DNA of 14,968 bases from an uncultured Eubacteriales bacterium (GCA_902495025.1 CABUWB010000016.1:1-14968); one strand, 5' to 3'; counted from the first letter of the stretch, positions 7,484-14,926 are shown. Numbers and translations are program-made. The notes: generated from the sequence alone by a model not told the origin.

Positions 7484-9616
7484 ATGGATAACTTATATAA
7501 TGAAAGACAGGAAAAGCTGCTTGCGTTTATGGCAGACAAGCAGTACAGACCTATGACAAGCAAGGATATATCGCTTTTACTTGGCATTAAGGCAGAGGAT
7601 ATGCCCATGTTTTACGATATGCTTTCGCAGCTTGAGGGCAAGGGCAAAATTATTATCACCAAAAAAGGCAAAATTGCGCTGACAGAGGCATTTGACCTTA
7701 TAACAGGCTCGTTTATCGGCAATGAGCGTGGCTTTGGCTTTGTGCGCTGTGAGGGCAGGGACGGTGATATTTTCATACCACGTACTTCGGTAAACGGTGC
7801 TATGCACAAGGATACGGTTATGGTGCGTATTGTGCGCCAGACCACAAAAAGCGCCGAGGGCGAGGTTGTACGTGTGCTTGAAAGGGGCTTAAAAACGGTG
7901 GTTGGCACCTTTGAGCAGGTAAAGAACAAAAGCTATGGCTTTGTGCGTGTTGACGACAAGCGTTTCGGCGAGGATATTTATATCGACAAGGACAGCACCA
8001 TGGGCGCTGTTACGGGACACAAGGTGGTTGTGCGCATTACAAAAGCACCTACGGAGCGCAGCAATCCCGAGGGCAAGGTAATTGAAATTTTAGGTCATAT
8101 CAACGACCCGGGTGTTGATATTCTTTCTATTATAAAGGAGTACGACCTGCCTACCGACTTTCCCGATGAGGTGATGAGGGAAACGGCAAATATCCCCGAG
8201 GAGGTAGGCGAGGAGGAAAAGGCAGGCAGAGCCGATTATCGTGATGTTGTTATGGTAACAATTGACGGTGAGGACGCAAAGGACCTTGACGATGCCGTAT
8301 CGGTTGAACAGCTTGAAAACGGCAATTATAAGCTGGGTGTTTATATTGCTGATGTGTCGCACTATGTAACAGAGGGCTCACGTCTTGACAAGGAGGCTTA
8401 CAAGAGAGGTACAAGCGTTTACCTTGTAGATAGGGTTATACCAATGCTGCCGCACAGGCTGTCAAACGGTATCTGCTCGCTTAATGCGGGTGTTGACAGG
8501 CTTTCGCTCTGCTGTATTATGGAGATTGACGGCAAGGGAAATGTGGTTTCCTCGGATATACAAAAGGCGGTTATCAATGTAAACAGACGTATGAGCTATA
8601 CTGTTGTAAATGACCTGCTTGTAAACCCCGACTCGGAGTATAAGGACGAATATGCGGAGCTTTTGCCTATGTTTATTAAGATGCAGGAGCTTAGAAACAT
8701 ATTGTTTAATAAACGAAGAAAACGTGGCGCAATTGAGTTTGACTTTAAAGAGGCTAAAATTATACTTGATGAAAAGGGCAGACCAATTGACGTCAAGCCG
8801 TATGAGAGAAACGTGGCAAACAGCATTATTGAGGAGTTTATGCTTGCTGCGAATGAGTGCATAGCAGAGCATTATTTCTGGCTGGAGCTGCCGTTTGTAT
8901 ATCGTGTACACGAGCAGCCTAATGAGGAAAAGGTGGAGCGCTTACAGGAGTTTATTGGCAAAATGGGCTATGTAATCAAGGGAAACTCAAACCACCCAAA
9001 GAGCTTTCAGAAACTCCTTGATGAGGTGCGTGGCAAAAATGAGGAGCTTATTGTGCATAAAATGGTGCTGCGCAGCCTTAAACGTGCACACTATACGCCC
9101 GATTGCGATGAGCATTTCGGTCTTGCGGCAAAGTATTACTGCCATTTTACTTCGCCTATAAGGCGTTATCCCGATTTGCAGATACACCGCATTATAAGTG
9201 AAAATATTGACGGACTTTTAAGCTATAAGAGCATTGAACGGCTTAACAGAAAGCTGCCCGAGGTTGCAGAGCACTGCTCCGTTGCCGAGCGTACGGCAGA
9301 TGATGCCGAGCGTGATACCGATAAGTATAAGATTGCACAGTTTATGAAGGGTAAAATCGGTCAGCAGTTTGACGGCATTGTGTCGGGCGTTACCGCATGG
9401 GGCATGTATGTTGAGCTGCCTAATACCGTTGAGGGGCTTGTGTCCATAAGGGATATGTACGATGATGTGTATATCTATGAGGAGGACGAGCTGCGCCTTT
9501 TTGGTGAGCATACGCATAATACCTATACTATCGGCGATAAGGTGAGGATTGAGGTTGTCGGCGCAAGTATGGGCGATAAGACGGTTGATTTTAAGATTGT
9601 GGAGAGATTAGATTAG
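7484..9616 (+). CDS. rnr: Ribonuclease R (RNase II/RNB family 3'-5' exoribonuclease)
   Basis: RNase R degrades structured RNA processively from the 3' end and takes part in mRNA and rRNA turnover and in trans-translation quality control. The 710 residues hold, in order: an N-terminal winged-helix-like part (about 1-70), two cold-shock-type RNA-binding domains (FIGNERGFGFVRCEGRDGDIFIP, 77-99; second about 137-205), the RNB catalytic domain with the aspartate cluster IDGEDAKDLDDA (260-271) that binds the metal ions and FTSPIRRYPDLQIHR (about 553-567), and a C-terminal S1 domain (about 627-707). The ATG at 7484 follows AAAGGAGGG. RNase II also has this core, but the N-terminal helix-turn-helix part and length favour RNase R. 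smpB, a frequent downstream partner, is not found before the next gene. Confidence 0.97.
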   Translation: MDNLYNERQEKLLAFMADKQYRPMTSKDISLLLGIKAEDMPMFYDMLSQLEGKGKIIITKKGKIALTEAFDLITGSFIGNERGFGFVRCEGRDGDIFIPRTSVNGAMHKDTVMVRIVRQTTKSAEGEVVRVLERGLKTVVGTFEQVKNKSYGFVRVDDKRFGEDIYIDKDSTMGAVTGHKVVVRITKAPTERSNPEGKVIEILGHINDPGVDILSIIKEYDLPTDFPDEVMRETANIPEEVGEEEKAGRADYRDVVMVTIDGEDAKDLDDAVSVEQLENGNYKLGVYIADVSHYVTEGSRLDKEAYKRGTSVYLVDRVIPMLPHRLSNGICSLNAGVDRLSLCCIMEIDGKGNVVSSDIQKAVINVNRRMSYTVVNDLLVNPDSEYKDEYAELLPMFIKMQELRNILFNKRRKRGAIEFDFKEAKIILDEKGRPIDVKPYERNVANSIIEEFMLAANECIAEHYFWLELPFVYRVHEQPNEEKVERLQEFIGKMGYVIKGNSNHPKSFQKLLDEVRGKNEELIVHKMVLRSLKRAHYTPDCDEHFGLAAKYYCHFTSPIRRYPDLQIHRIISENIDGLLSYKSIERLNRKLPEVAEHCSVAERTADDAERDTDKYKIAQFMKGKIGQQFDGIVSGVTAWGMYVELPNTVEGLVSIRDMYDDVYIYEEDELRLFGEHTHNTYTIGDKVRIEVVGASMGDKTVDFKIVERLD

Positions 9617-9695
9617 TAAATAGTGGGTCTGTTGAATTTGAACAGATATTGTTCAAGGGTAATAAATGTTTAGCTTACGAGAAACACGCAGAAGT

Positions 9696-9885
9696 TGACT
9701 TTTGAAAAGTCAGCAAATGTATGTTACTTTTCTGCGAGAAAAGTAACCAAAAGCGCCGCTTTTCCGACGCGCGGGCGCGGCTTAGGGGCTTAACCCCTAA
9801 GAACCCCACTTTGCGGCACAAACACCACCGCCCCAAAACCCTTTTAACGTGGCTGTTACATAGCCACTAAGGATTTTGGGGCGGT
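9696..9885. repeat. Cluster of strong hairpins downstream of rnr
   Basis: Four inverted repeats stand in a row: TGACTTTT-G-AAAAGTCA (9696-9712); GTTACTTTTCT/AGAAAAGTAAC, 11 bp with a 3-base loop (9723-9747); CTTAGGGG/CCCCTAAG, 8 bp with a 5-base loop (9781-9801); and ACCGCCCCAAAA/TTTTGGGGCGGT, 12 bp (9827-9838 with 9874-9885), which encloses a smaller GTGGCT/AGCCAC stem (9849-9867). Between them is a GC-rich stretch (9751-9780) unlike the surrounding AT-rich DNA. The arrangement looks like a dispersed intergenic repeat; the copy number cannot be seen from one window. Confidence 0.6.
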
Positions 9886-10057
9886 TCATTTTGCTATATG
9901 TTGGTATAGCTTAGCGTTTAGTTGCCTACGGCGATATATACATAGATTGATGTATTAGTGCAAAATAATCGGGTATATTTAATTTGCTGCGCTCTTAGTT
10001 TTCAGGTAACTAAAATATTTGAGTTTATAAACCAAGCACCATATTGAACATCAACTT

Positions 10058-10131
10058 GTAGGGGCGGATATTATCCGCCCGAATGTTGAACATATCACAA
10101 TTATTGGCGGGCGGCAGGTTGCCGCCCCTAC
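10058..10131. repeat. Short GC-rich palindromic element
   Basis: The ends GTAGGGGCGG (10058-10067) and CCGCCCCTAC (10122-10131) are perfect inverted repeats. Each end also forms its own palindrome: GGGCGGATA-T-TATCCGCCC (10062-10080) and GGGCGGCA-GGT-TGCCGCCC (10109-10127). The middle (10081-10108) is AT-rich. It resembles GC-rich REP- or MITE-like palindromic repeats scattered in intergenic DNA of gut Clostridia (recollection, not checked). Confidence 0.6.
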
Positions 10132-10195
10132 GAATGTTAGGTTGTTAATATTGCACCGCTAAAAATCCCCTCTAAAAAATGTGGATAACTCCCCC

Positions 10196-10213
10196 AAAAC
10201 TGCCAAAAACTGC
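10196..10213 (+). repeat. AAAACTGC tandem pair, left
   Basis: Two copies of AAAACTGC start at 10196 and 10206, exactly 10 bp apart, directly outside the left arm of the large inverted repeat. A related AAAACGGC begins the arm at 10214. Confidence 0.5.
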
Positions 10214-10721
10214 AAAACGGCACGCTGCGGCACGATATACGGCACGATAGAAAGTGCTGCAAAGCCGTTTATTAAGCGGCATGGCACGATGGCACGATAA
10301 AAACGTGAAAAACTTTTATTTTTAGATATTTTTTTATTGTTAATTTATATAGTATATTATTATATTAGTGCTATATTTCTGTATTTTTCAACACCACCCC
10401 TCTCTGCCTTTATTAATGCTCATTTTTATACCCTTTACTCAGGCTCTTGGCAAGGCTTTCACCCTGTTATTTGCATTGACATCATATAGCAGATATGTAT
10501 TCCACCAAAACTCCTATTTGGCAGCAATCACAGGTTAATTATATATGCCCCACAACAATATAAACCATAAAAACTGCAAAAAACTGCCAAACCTTAAATC
10601 TTAATAATTTTAAAAAAAATCACAAAATAAAAGTTTTTGTGCGTTTTATCGTGCCATCGTGCCATACTGCTTGTTAAGCGGGTTTGCGGCGCTTTCTATC
10701 GTGCCGTACATCGTGCCGTTT
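10214..10721. repeat. Large inverted-repeat structure with GGCACGAT iterons
   Basis: The left arm (10214-10322) and the right arm (10624-10721) are imperfect inverted repeats of about 100 bp around a 301-bp AT-rich centre with no gene. Left-arm motif copies: GGCACGCT 10219 (variant), then GGCACGAT at 10229, 10241, 10283 and 10291. Right-arm copies, on the opposite strand: 10710-10717, 10698-10705, 10656-10663 and 10648-10655. Start-to-start steps of 12, 42 and 8 bp are identical in both arms, so the two arms share an origin or a constraint. The left arm has one extra degenerate unit. The outer ends are AAAACGGCAC and GTGCCGTTTT. This could be a non-autonomous mobile element with multi-site transposase-binding ends, a replication or partition site, or an operator. 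No family is recognised. Confidence 0.85.
10570..10587 (+). repeat. AAAACTGC tandem pair, right
   Basis: AAAACTGC starts at 10570 and 10580, again 10 bp apart and in the same orientation as the pair at 10196. It lies inside the large structure, just before the right arm. Confidence 0.5.
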
Positions 10722-10756
10722 TCAGGTAATAGCCCATTATCCGTTTTCTTATATTA

Positions 10757-10794
10757 ATAAAAACAGAGCTGCCGCAAAATTAATGCAACAGCTC
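10757..10794 (-). terminator. Rho-independent terminator of the SUV3-like helicase gene
   Basis: On the minus strand GAGCTGTTGC (10785-10794) pairs with GCGGCAGCTC (10766-10775) as a 10-bp stem including two G-U pairs, with a 9-base loop, followed by TGTTTTTATT. It begins 22 bases after the helicase stop codon. Confidence 0.75.
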
Positions 10795-10816
10795 ATCATT
10801 TAATAATTTTGATGTG

Positions 10817-12829
10817 TTAAGGCAGCATTTCGGAGGAGTTTTGGCAGTCCTCACAATAATCACCCTTATTATTCCATTCCAGCGTTTTGCCGCAGGAGAT
10901 ACACTCTCTTGTATGGGTTTCAACATCGCTGATAAGTCCTGCTATAAGCGCCTTATTGCACTTGGCACGCTTTCTTTCAAGCCATTCAAAATCAATGCTC
11001 ATACCCCAGCTTTTACTGCAAAGATAATAGGTATCAAGCATTTTGCTGAAATTAAGAAATTCATCAACGCTTTTAAATTTAAGGTAGGGCTTGCGCAGCT
11101 CCTGTGCGCCTGTTAGCCGCTGCTCTACATATTCAAGCCACAGCTCCTTAATGCCATGGCTGCGCACGTCAATAGGCATGGACGCCATTTCGTAAATATC
11201 GGTTTTATTTTTATCAATATGCAGCTTATTGTACAGCTTGTTAATACTCTGCATATTTTTTTCGGTTTGTTTAAGGCTTTCCTTTATATAATAATCGGGC
11301 ACGTCGTAAAATTCCCATGCCTTTACGGCTGATTTAAGGCTTATGCTCTTTTCCTCCAGTATCTTTTTGGGAAAGTTGACACAGATACCCTCGGAACGTT
11401 CATTTTTGGCGGCAAGCCGTTTTTTGATAAAATCAAGCTCACGTTTGCCAACAGCACTCACATATCCCGTATCAAAGCGACCCCGTCTGCCTGCACGACC
11501 TGCAATCTGCTTAACCTCCGAGGCGGTCAGCAGACGGTTTACTCTGCCGTCAAACTTATAAGCCTCCATAAAAATTATGCGCCTTACGGGCAGATTTACG
11601 CCCATGCCGATTGCATCGGTTGTAACAAGCACCGTTGATTTGCCGCTTATAAAATTTTCAAACTGCTGCTTTCGCACCGTATAGGGCAGTGCGCCGTACA
11701 GCACGCTTACGCTTATGCCCTGTTTTATGAGCTGTGCGCCTATGGCATTTACCTTCTGCTTGGAAAAGGCAACAAGTGCGTCGCCGCTTTGCACATCGTC
11801 CATGGTAAAGGGCTTGTCCTCGGCAACAAGCGGAGTTTTGCGCCTGTGGTTTATTATCTCGTAGTAATCGCCGCAGCTGTCTATCAGCTTAACAAGTATC
11901 TCCACAGCCTCGGGAGCTGTGCAAAGGCAAATTTCCCTTGCACGCATATCGGTTATTGCCCTCGTCCATGCGTGTCCCCTTGAATAGTCCGAAATCATCT
12001 GGCACTCGTCAATAACGGCAACGTCATATTCGGTGTAGTAGTCGGCAAGCTCAACGGTGGAGGCGATATGCTCCGCACCGTCAATTATCATTTCCTCCTC
12101 GCCTGTTAAAAGCGAGCAGGGTACGCCGTCGCTGTTAAGGCTGTCGCAAACCTCTAGGGCAAGCAGCCTGAGAGGGGACAGATATGCACCACGTTTTGTG
12201 TTTTTCAAAAGCTGCAGAGAGGTGTAGGTTTTGCCGCTGTTTGTTTTGCCGACATGTATATAAAACATACGCTTGAACGGCGCACGCATACCGCTGCGTG
12301 TAATGCGCCTGTTTACGGCGGCGTCAATTATATTAAGCTCGTGTATGTAGCTGCTTATTTTTATTATGCGCTCAATGCCGTACTCAAAATATGCGTCGGC
12401 ATCGGACAGAAACGGCGTAATTGTTACGCACTCGGGGTTATCAATACGGGTGCGCATTTTGTAAATTTTACCGCAGTCGTATATAAGCGCACTGCGCATA
12501 AGCTCATCAAGCTTTTTTTCGGTTGCCCTTGGATAGGTAAGAAACTCCCCGTAGTATTTTTTTATTGAGTAATATTTTTTAAACCTCTGCTTAACCTGCT
12601 CAATATGTACGCTCTGTACCCTGCCCTGCATAAAGATAAGCATTTCGTCCGCCCAGCGGTCAAGGTTTGCAAAGTATTCCTTAATTTTGCTGAATCTGAT
12701 GTTCGGCTTTTTGCAGTGCACCCTTATCATTTTGTAACGCTCCATAAAGGCTGTCATTGCGTCCAAATCCTTTGGCAAATATTCAATTTCTGAAATTGTG
12801 ATTCTGGTGGGGTGTTTTTTTCGTTTCAT
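10817..12829 (-). CDS. SUV3-like superfamily-2 RNA helicase with C-terminal zinc ribbon
   Basis: Predicted ATP-dependent RNA helicase of 670 residues. Seen: an N-terminal region (about 1-185) of unknown role; the P-loop HVGKTNSGKTYTSLQLL (192-208); SPLRLLALEV (218-227) and PCSLLTGEEE (237-246), close to the SUV3 blocks GPLRLLAxEV and PCxLxTGEE; Walker B DECQ (274-277); GHAWTRA (285-291); TTDAIGMGVNLPVRRIIF (403-420); and motif VI QIAGRAGRRGRF (441-452). A SUV3 C-terminal-like part follows (about 490-600), then a zinc ribbon C643-xx-C646 and C659-xx-C662. SUV3 of mitochondria unwinds RNA for a 3'-5' exonuclease; the bacterial substrate is unknown. The start is supported by AAAGGAC upstream. 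An annotation pipeline would probably call it a DEAD/DEAH-type helicase. Confidence 0.88.
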   Translation of the reverse strand: MKRKKHPTRITISEIEYLPKDLDAMTAFMERYKMIRVHCKKPNIRFSKIKEYFANLDRWADEMLIFMQGRVQSVHIEQVKQRFKKYYSIKKYYGEFLTYPRATEKKLDELMRSALIYDCGKIYKMRTRIDNPECVTITPFLSDADAYFEYGIERIIKISSYIHELNIIDAAVNRRITRSGMRAPFKRMFYIHVGKTNSGKTYTSLQLLKNTKRGAYLSPLRLLALEVCDSLNSDGVPCSLLTGEEEMIIDGAEHIASTVELADYYTEYDVAVIDECQMISDYSRGHAWTRAITDMRAREICLCTAPEAVEILVKLIDSCGDYYEIINHRRKTPLVAEDKPFTMDDVQSGDALVAFSKQKVNAIGAQLIKQGISVSVLYGALPYTVRKQQFENFISGKSTVLVTTDAIGMGVNLPVRRIIFMEAYKFDGRVNRLLTASEVKQIAGRAGRRGRFDTGYVSAVGKRELDFIKKRLAAKNERSEGICVNFPKKILEEKSISLKSAVKAWEFYDVPDYYIKESLKQTEKNMQSINKLYNKLHIDKNKTDIYEMASMPIDVRSHGIKELWLEYVEQRLTGAQELRKPYLKFKSVDEFLNFSKMLDTYYLCSKSWGMSIDFEWLERKRAKCNKALIAGLISDVETHTRECISCGKTLEWNNKGDYCEDCQNSSEMLP

Positions 12830-12859
12830 AGTCTGTCCTTTGCGTAGTTAGTTACCTAC

Positions 12860-12865
12860 ATTATA
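12860..12865 (-). promoter_or_regulatory. -10 box of the helicase gene
   Basis: The minus strand has a consensus TATAAT about 31 bases before the helicase ATG. The -35 region is a T-rich stretch without a good hexamer, so only the -10 is supported. Confidence 0.4.
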
Positions 12866-12917
12866 ATACATTTTTATACAAAAAAACAGATGTAATTAAA
12901 AATAAATATTCCGCACA

Positions 12918-12946
12918 TAAAAAGAACCGCCTGTAACGGCGGTTCT
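12918..12946 (-). terminator. Rho-independent terminator of the PAS-GGDEF-EAL gene
   Basis: A perfect 9-bp stem, AGAACCGCC (12923-12931) and GGCGGTTCT (12938-12946), with loop TGTAAC, is followed on the minus strand by TTTTTAT. It lies shortly after the stop codon at 12953 and separates this gene from the helicase gene. Confidence 0.88.
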
Positions 12947-12952
12947 GAAACA

Positions 12953-14605
12953 TTAAAGCATTTCAACAAATTTTTCAATTCTTACAGGGCGGGAATAGAA
13001 ATAGCCCTGATGAGTATCAGCCTTGTATTTTTCAACAAAGTCGCTTATCTGCTTGGTTTCGATACCCTCTATACAAACCTTGATACCCAGCTTATTTGCG
13101 CACTGTATAACGCTTTCCACGATAGTCTGGTCGGTGTTATTTGCCTGAATGTGCGCTATAAAGGTCTGGTCGATTTTAAGGCAGTCGATAGGCAGCTCCC
13201 TCAAAAGATTAAGAGAAGATGCACCCGTACCGAAATCATCAAGTGCAATCTGAATACCTTTAGAGCGGAAGAAATTAAGCTCGTTCCTAAGAAATTCGGT
13301 ATTTAAGTTGCGGCAGCGCTCGGTAAGCTCAATACAGAGATTTTTTGGTGGAAAACCTGTTTTTTCAAGTATATCCATAACCGCATCTCTGAAGCCCGAG
13401 CGTTCAAGCTGGGCGTAGGATACATTTACGTTAATTACAAACTCAGGATATTCCTCCACAATTTTTTTGCCGTCTGTAAGCGCCTGTTCTAAAATCCAGT
13501 TGCCAAGCTCAAAAAAGCATGTATCATTTTCAAGCCATGGTATAAATATACCCGGTGAAACCTCACCGTACAAGTCCTGACGCCAGCGCAGCAGTGCCTC
13601 CATACCTATTGTTTTATTATCGCCCTCACGTACAAGCGGCTGATAGCAGAGATAAAAGCCGCTGCAGCCCTTAACAACGCTCTGACGAATGGCATTCATA
13701 AGTTCAATTTTCTTTTTGCCGTCCGTATTAACGCCATTTTCAAAAAATACAAGCTCACTATGCTTTTCTTCCTTTGATTTTTCCAGTGTAAAGGTAAGGC
13801 TTGCAAGCACAGAATGCTCGCATCCGCTGTAATCGTCTATTGCAACGGCACCGCCCGAAATACTCAGCGAAACATTATTTTCACCTATAGTAATATCATT
13901 TTTGGCTATGTCCTGTATTTTGGAATAAAGTGCAAGTGCCTTTGTGCGGTCAGCATCATTTAAAATAATTGCAAACTTAGCGCCGTCCATACGGAAAAGC
14001 CTTGTATTATCCCCGATAACATCCTTAACCTTGCAGGCAAACTCCTTTAAGATTGAGTTGCCAATTTCATAGCTGTAAATATCATTAACCTCGCTGAAAC
14101 GGTTAAAGCCGACCAAAAGTACACCTGTTCGCTTTTTGCTGTCAAGCAGACTGCGAGTAGCTTTTAAAAAATCATAAATGTTATAAAGCCCTGTGATAGG
14201 GTCGATATTGTCGGAAATACCGTGGTTGATAAGCGTACCGGCAAACAGGTCAGGCTCACCGTTTTCGCCCTTGAGCATGATGCCCCTGCAGGTACACATA
14301 ACATACTCACCGTCTTTGTTCAAAGCACGGTAATCAACATCGTGACGTTCCTTTTTACCGCTGAAAACAGCCTCCAGGTCATCAAAATAAGCCTGTCTGT
14401 CATCGGGATGTACATGCTCTCCCCACACTGAAGCAGTGTCATATATGTACTCATCAGGCAGACCGAAATATTCAACAGCACCCTTTGACCAACGGGTAAC
14501 ATTGGTTTTAACATTGCAAAGATAAACATACTGATGCTTTGACGTTTCGGAAAATGCTGTAAATGTTCTTGTATTGAGATATGATTTATCAATATCCTGT
14601 GCCAT
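12953..14605 (-). CDS. PAS-GGDEF-EAL protein, probable c-di-GMP phosphodiesterase
   Basis: Cytoplasmic signalling protein of 550 residues with no membrane segment. Domains: a PAS fold (about 20-127; FSETSKHQYVYLCNV, HVHPDDR, DYRALNKDGEYV), a GGDEF domain (about 135-290; DPITGLYN, FNRFSEVNDIY) and an EAL domain (about 300-550). The GGDEF signature is replaced by DGAKF (207-211), so cyclase activity is not expected; it may bind nucleotide. In EAL the usual catalytic residues are present: E336 of EALLRW, N394 in NVNVS, E427 or E429 in ELTE, D456-D457 of DDFGTG, K477 in LKID, E513 in EGIET and Q533 in QGYFYSRP. Thus it probably hydrolyses c-di-GMP under control of a PAS signal. The ATG is preceded by AAAGGGGG and a clear promoter; a terminator follows. 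Confidence 0.93.
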   Translation of the reverse strand: MAQDIDKSYLNTRTFTAFSETSKHQYVYLCNVKTNVTRWSKGAVEYFGLPDEYIYDTASVWGEHVHPDDRQAYFDDLEAVFSGKKERHDVDYRALNKDGEYVMCTCRGIMLKGENGEPDLFAGTLINHGISDNIDPITGLYNIYDFLKATRSLLDSKKRTGVLLVGFNRFSEVNDIYSYEIGNSILKEFACKVKDVIGDNTRLFRMDGAKFAIILNDADRTKALALYSKIQDIAKNDITIGENNVSLSISGGAVAIDDYSGCEHSVLASLTFTLEKSKEEKHSELVFFENGVNTDGKKKIELMNAIRQSVVKGCSGFYLCYQPLVREGDNKTIGMEALLRWRQDLYGEVSPGIFIPWLENDTCFFELGNWILEQALTDGKKIVEEYPEFVINVNVSYAQLERSGFRDAVMDILEKTGFPPKNLCIELTERCRNLNTEFLRNELNFFRSKGIQIALDDFGTGASSLNLLRELPIDCLKIDQTFIAHIQANNTDQTIVESVIQCANKLGIKVCIEGIETKQISDFVEKYKADTHQGYFYSRPVRIEKFVEML

Positions 14606-14654
14606 GCCAATACCCCCTTTCGCATTGGATTAATATGACGATTTTCTTAGCTCC

Positions 14655-14683
14655 ATTATACCTTCTTTGGAAATAAAAAGCAA
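14655..14683 (-). promoter_or_regulatory. Promoter of the PAS-GGDEF-EAL gene
   Basis: On the minus strand a -35 TTGCTT (14678-14683) and a consensus -10 TATAAT (14655-14660) are 17 bases apart, about 50 bases before the start codon. No operator-like repeat or GEMM riboswitch-like structure was noticed in the short leader. Confidence 0.75.
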
Positions 14684-14926
14684 TTCAAATTTGTGATTTA
14701 ATGTTAAAAAACTAACAAAATGGTTGGTTTGTACAATAAAATCAGTCAAAATTTGGTTAATTTTTAAGAGAATACATTATATTATGTCCATATCGTCGGT
14801 ATCATAGAATATTCGGACAAGCAGTTGGCATTGGATATAACAGAAGTGGAGCAGTTTTTAGGGTTTTATATAAAGATTACCAAAATTTGAAAAAAGATAT
14901 TGACAGGGGAGTGTATGAGGTGTACT
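14684..14926. other. AT-rich intergenic stretch without a recognised gene
   Basis: No start codon with a ribosome binding site opens a long frame. Two overlapping plus-strand frames (ending at a TGA near 14890 and a TAG near 14937) run about 40-55 codons and give protein-like translations, but neither has an ATG at its head, so they are not called. Confidence 0.4.

Larger units (their letters stand above)
9617..10816. other. 1.2-kb gene-free, repeat-rich region
   Basis: No coding frame with a plausible start and ribosome binding site was found here. It holds a hairpin cluster, a GC-rich palindromic element, an AAAACTGC pair on each side of a large inverted-repeat structure, that structure itself, and the helicase terminator (each listed separately). 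The part 9886-10057 shows only small inverted repeats such as TTAGTT/AACTAA near 9996-10014. Just after rnr, TTGAACA-GATAT-TGTTCAA (9638-9656) can pair but has no T run, so no clear rnr terminator is seen. Confidence 0.6.

Noticed and set aside
8462..8911. 149-codon minus-strand open frame opposite rnr
   Set aside because: It is inside the conserved RNB domain coding region and shows no recognisable motif.
9638..9656. TTGAACA-GATAT-TGTTCAA as the rnr terminator
   Set aside because: The stem is short and AT-rich and is followed by AGGG rather than a T run.
10058..10131. CRISPR-like repeats
   Set aside because: There are only two GC-rich palindromes in inverted, not direct, orientation, with no equal-length spacers and no cas gene.
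9998..10729. 12-bp direct repeat GTTTTCAGGTAA at 9998-10009 and 10718-10729, possibly flanking target duplications of a 720-bp element
   Set aside because: A few exact 12-mers are expected by chance in 15 kb, the right copy overlaps the end of the iteron arm, and no matching element ends are seen beside the left copy.
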